From: a bacterium
Lineage (GTDB): Bacteria > JACRDZ01 > JAJRWM01
NCBI GenBank assembly: GCA_024276815.1
Contig: JAJRWM010000023.1
Location: forward strand, 1-15,818
Reading direction: 5' to 3'
Length of the DNA: 15,818 nt
Part shown: positions 14,783 through 15,818 of the stretch, piece by piece
Layout: every line of letters begins with the position of its first letter
How positions within the stretch are numbered: the stretch's first letter is position 1
Position numbers and translations under genes: made by a program
Notes under the pieces: model-generated
Told to the model about the DNA's origin: nothing
Seen by the model: the letters and a program-made list of their open reading frames with translations, nothing else
Database searches by the model: none

Positions 14783-15818
14783 TTACGCTTCTTTCAAACC
14801 CCTGGCTTCGCCCGGGTCTTCTATTTTAAATTTACCGACAATCTCCTTAAGCTTGGCGGACAATTCGCTAAGCGTCTGGGATGAGGAAGCGATTTGCTCC
14901 ACCGAGGCCGAAGTCTGTTGCAGGTTGGCGGAAATATTTTCCATGCCCGCGGCGGACTGCTGGGCGACCGACGTGACTTGCTCCATGCCGTTGTTCACTT
15001 CGCTGAAGCTCGCAGCCTGCTCTTCGGAAGCCGCGGAAATGTCCTGGATATTGGTGGTTACCTTTTGCACCAGAGCGAGTATCTCCTCAATGGCCTTACC
15101 CGCCTTGTCAACAACCTCCACGCCCTCGCTCACTCGTTCGTTGCCGTCATTCATGGCTTCCACGGCATCCTTGGTAACCGCCTGGATGCCCTGGATCAGG
15201 GTGGTGATCTCGCCGGCGGCGGTGGCGCTGTTTTCGGCCAGTTTGCGGACTTCATCGGCCACCACGGCGAAACCTCGGCCCTGTTCACCGGCCCGGGCCG
15301 CTTCGATAGCGGCGTTTAAGGCCAGCAGGTTGGTTTGTTCGGCGATGGTGGTAATGGTATTGACGATGTTGCCGATTTTCTGGGCTTCTTCGTCCAAATG
15401 ATTAATGGTTGAGGTGGTAGTTGCTGAGGAATCCTTGATCATGTTCATTTTCTTCACGGCCAGATCAAGCGCTTCGCTGCCGTCTTTAGCGTTCTCACTA
15501 ACTTTACCGGCTAAATCAGCGGCGTTCTGGGATGAGGACGCGACTTCCTGGGCGGCGGAGTTAAGCTCGGTCATCCGTTGCCCGATCCCTTCGGCGCTTT
15601 TGCTCTGCTCGGTAGCGCCGGTCGAGACTTCCGCGACCGTAGTTGTAACCCCCTGCACGGCCCGGCTGACCTCGGAGGTCGAAGCGGTCATCTCCTCGGA
15701 ACTGGCGGCGACGGTTTCAGCGGACTTGCTGATGTCAGCCATGATGCGGTTCAGATCATCGACAAAGCGGTTAAACCAGGTGGCCAGGTCATGCAGTTCA
15801 TCATTGGTATTGACGACA
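14783..15818 (-). CDS. Methyl-accepting chemotaxis protein, cytoplasmic part, 5' partial
   Basis: The frame runs unbroken to the window edge, so the sensor and membrane parts are missing; the ATG at 15742 is internal. The visible 345 residues begin with the end of a HAMP domain ([23 protein letters not shown]), followed by a long heptad-patterned coiled coil rich in Ala, Ser, Thr and Glu. The signalling tip is the highly conserved [20 protein letters not shown] segment followed by [20 protein letters not shown], which contacts CheA and CheW. Gln/Glu-rich helices that could be methylated flank it. There is no C-terminal NWETF-type CheR tether; the protein ends GEARGLKEA. No other chemotaxis gene is present, so it is an orphan receptor locus. 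The ligand is unknown. Confidence 0.93.
   Translation of the reverse strand, partial: VVNTNDELHDLATWFNRFVDDLNRIMADISKSAETVAASSEEMTASTSEVSRAVQGVTTTVAEVSTGATEQSKSAEGIGQRMTELNSAAQEVASSSQNAADLAGKVSENAKDGSEALDLAVKKMNMIKDSSATTTSTINHLDEEAQKIGNIVNTITTIAEQTNLLALNAAIEAARAGEQGRGFAVVADEVRKLAENSATAAGEITTLIQGIQAVTKDAVEAMNDGNERVSEGVEVVDKAGKAIEEILALVQKVTTNIQDISAASEEQAASFSEVNNGMEQVTSVAQQSAAGMENISANLQQTSASVEQIASSSQTLSELSAKLKEIVGKFKIEDPGEARGLKEA

Noticed and set aside
14853-15401. 182-codon plus-strand ORF opposite the MCP gene
   Set aside because: It mirrors the repetitive coiled-coil coding of the MCP; its Ser/Ala/Thr-rich translation is what that antisense would give.

Overview
This 15.8 kb window looks like ordinary chromosomal DNA from an anaerobic or microaerophilic bacterium. 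Coding density is high and base composition is mixed. Sigma70-type promoters of the TTGACA/TATAAT class are readable, and some genes use TTG or other non-ATG starts. The anaerobic reading rests on NAD synthesis through an oxygen-independent aspartate dehydrogenase (NadX) and on oxygen-sensitive Fe-S enzymes (NadA, IlvD). I cannot name the phylum from sequence alone. I see no phage, transposase, integrase, CRISPR array, tRNA or rRNA.

Layout. On the left are the end of a kelch-repeat protein with a C-terminal Ig-like domain (+), then a GNAT acetyltransferase (-). The rest of the left half reads +: the manganese exporter mntP behind a foldable leader, a 57-residue six-cysteine protein, a panC-nadA-nadX operon (pantothenate, then aspartate to quinolinate), ilvD with its own strong promoter, and an exported protein with four zinc-ribbon-like repeats. 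A roughly 330 bp convergent gap holds a palindromic repeat element and a separate inverted repeat. The right half reads -. Transcription order there is an MCP (cut by the window edge), a terminator, and then an operon: class V aminotransferase, serA, histidine phosphatase, hisZ, purA.

How the genes fit together. The aminotransferase, SerA and phosphatase could supply all three steps from 3-phosphoglycerate to serine, if the phosphatase acts on phosphoserine. The operon then continues into histidine (HisZ) and AMP (PurA) biosynthesis. NadA and NadX, PanC and IlvD serve NAD, pantothenate/CoA and branched-chain amino acids, so most of the window is precursor biosynthesis.

Most notable observations. 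(1) nadA is out of frame near its 5' end, exactly at an A AAA AAG heptamer in the phase needed for -1 ribosomal slippage. An SD-like stretch lies upstream and a two-tier stem begins 7 nt downstream. This is either programmed frameshifting, a real mutation or a missing A in the assembly. (2) The six-cysteine miniprotein between mntP and panC. (3) The histidine phosphatase has no ATG, GTG or TTG where its N-terminus must lie; an ATA sits there. (4) A near-perfect 17-bp palindrome lies inside the promoter of the serine operon. (5) A degenerate palindromic repeat appears to supply the -35 box of the zinc-ribbon gene.
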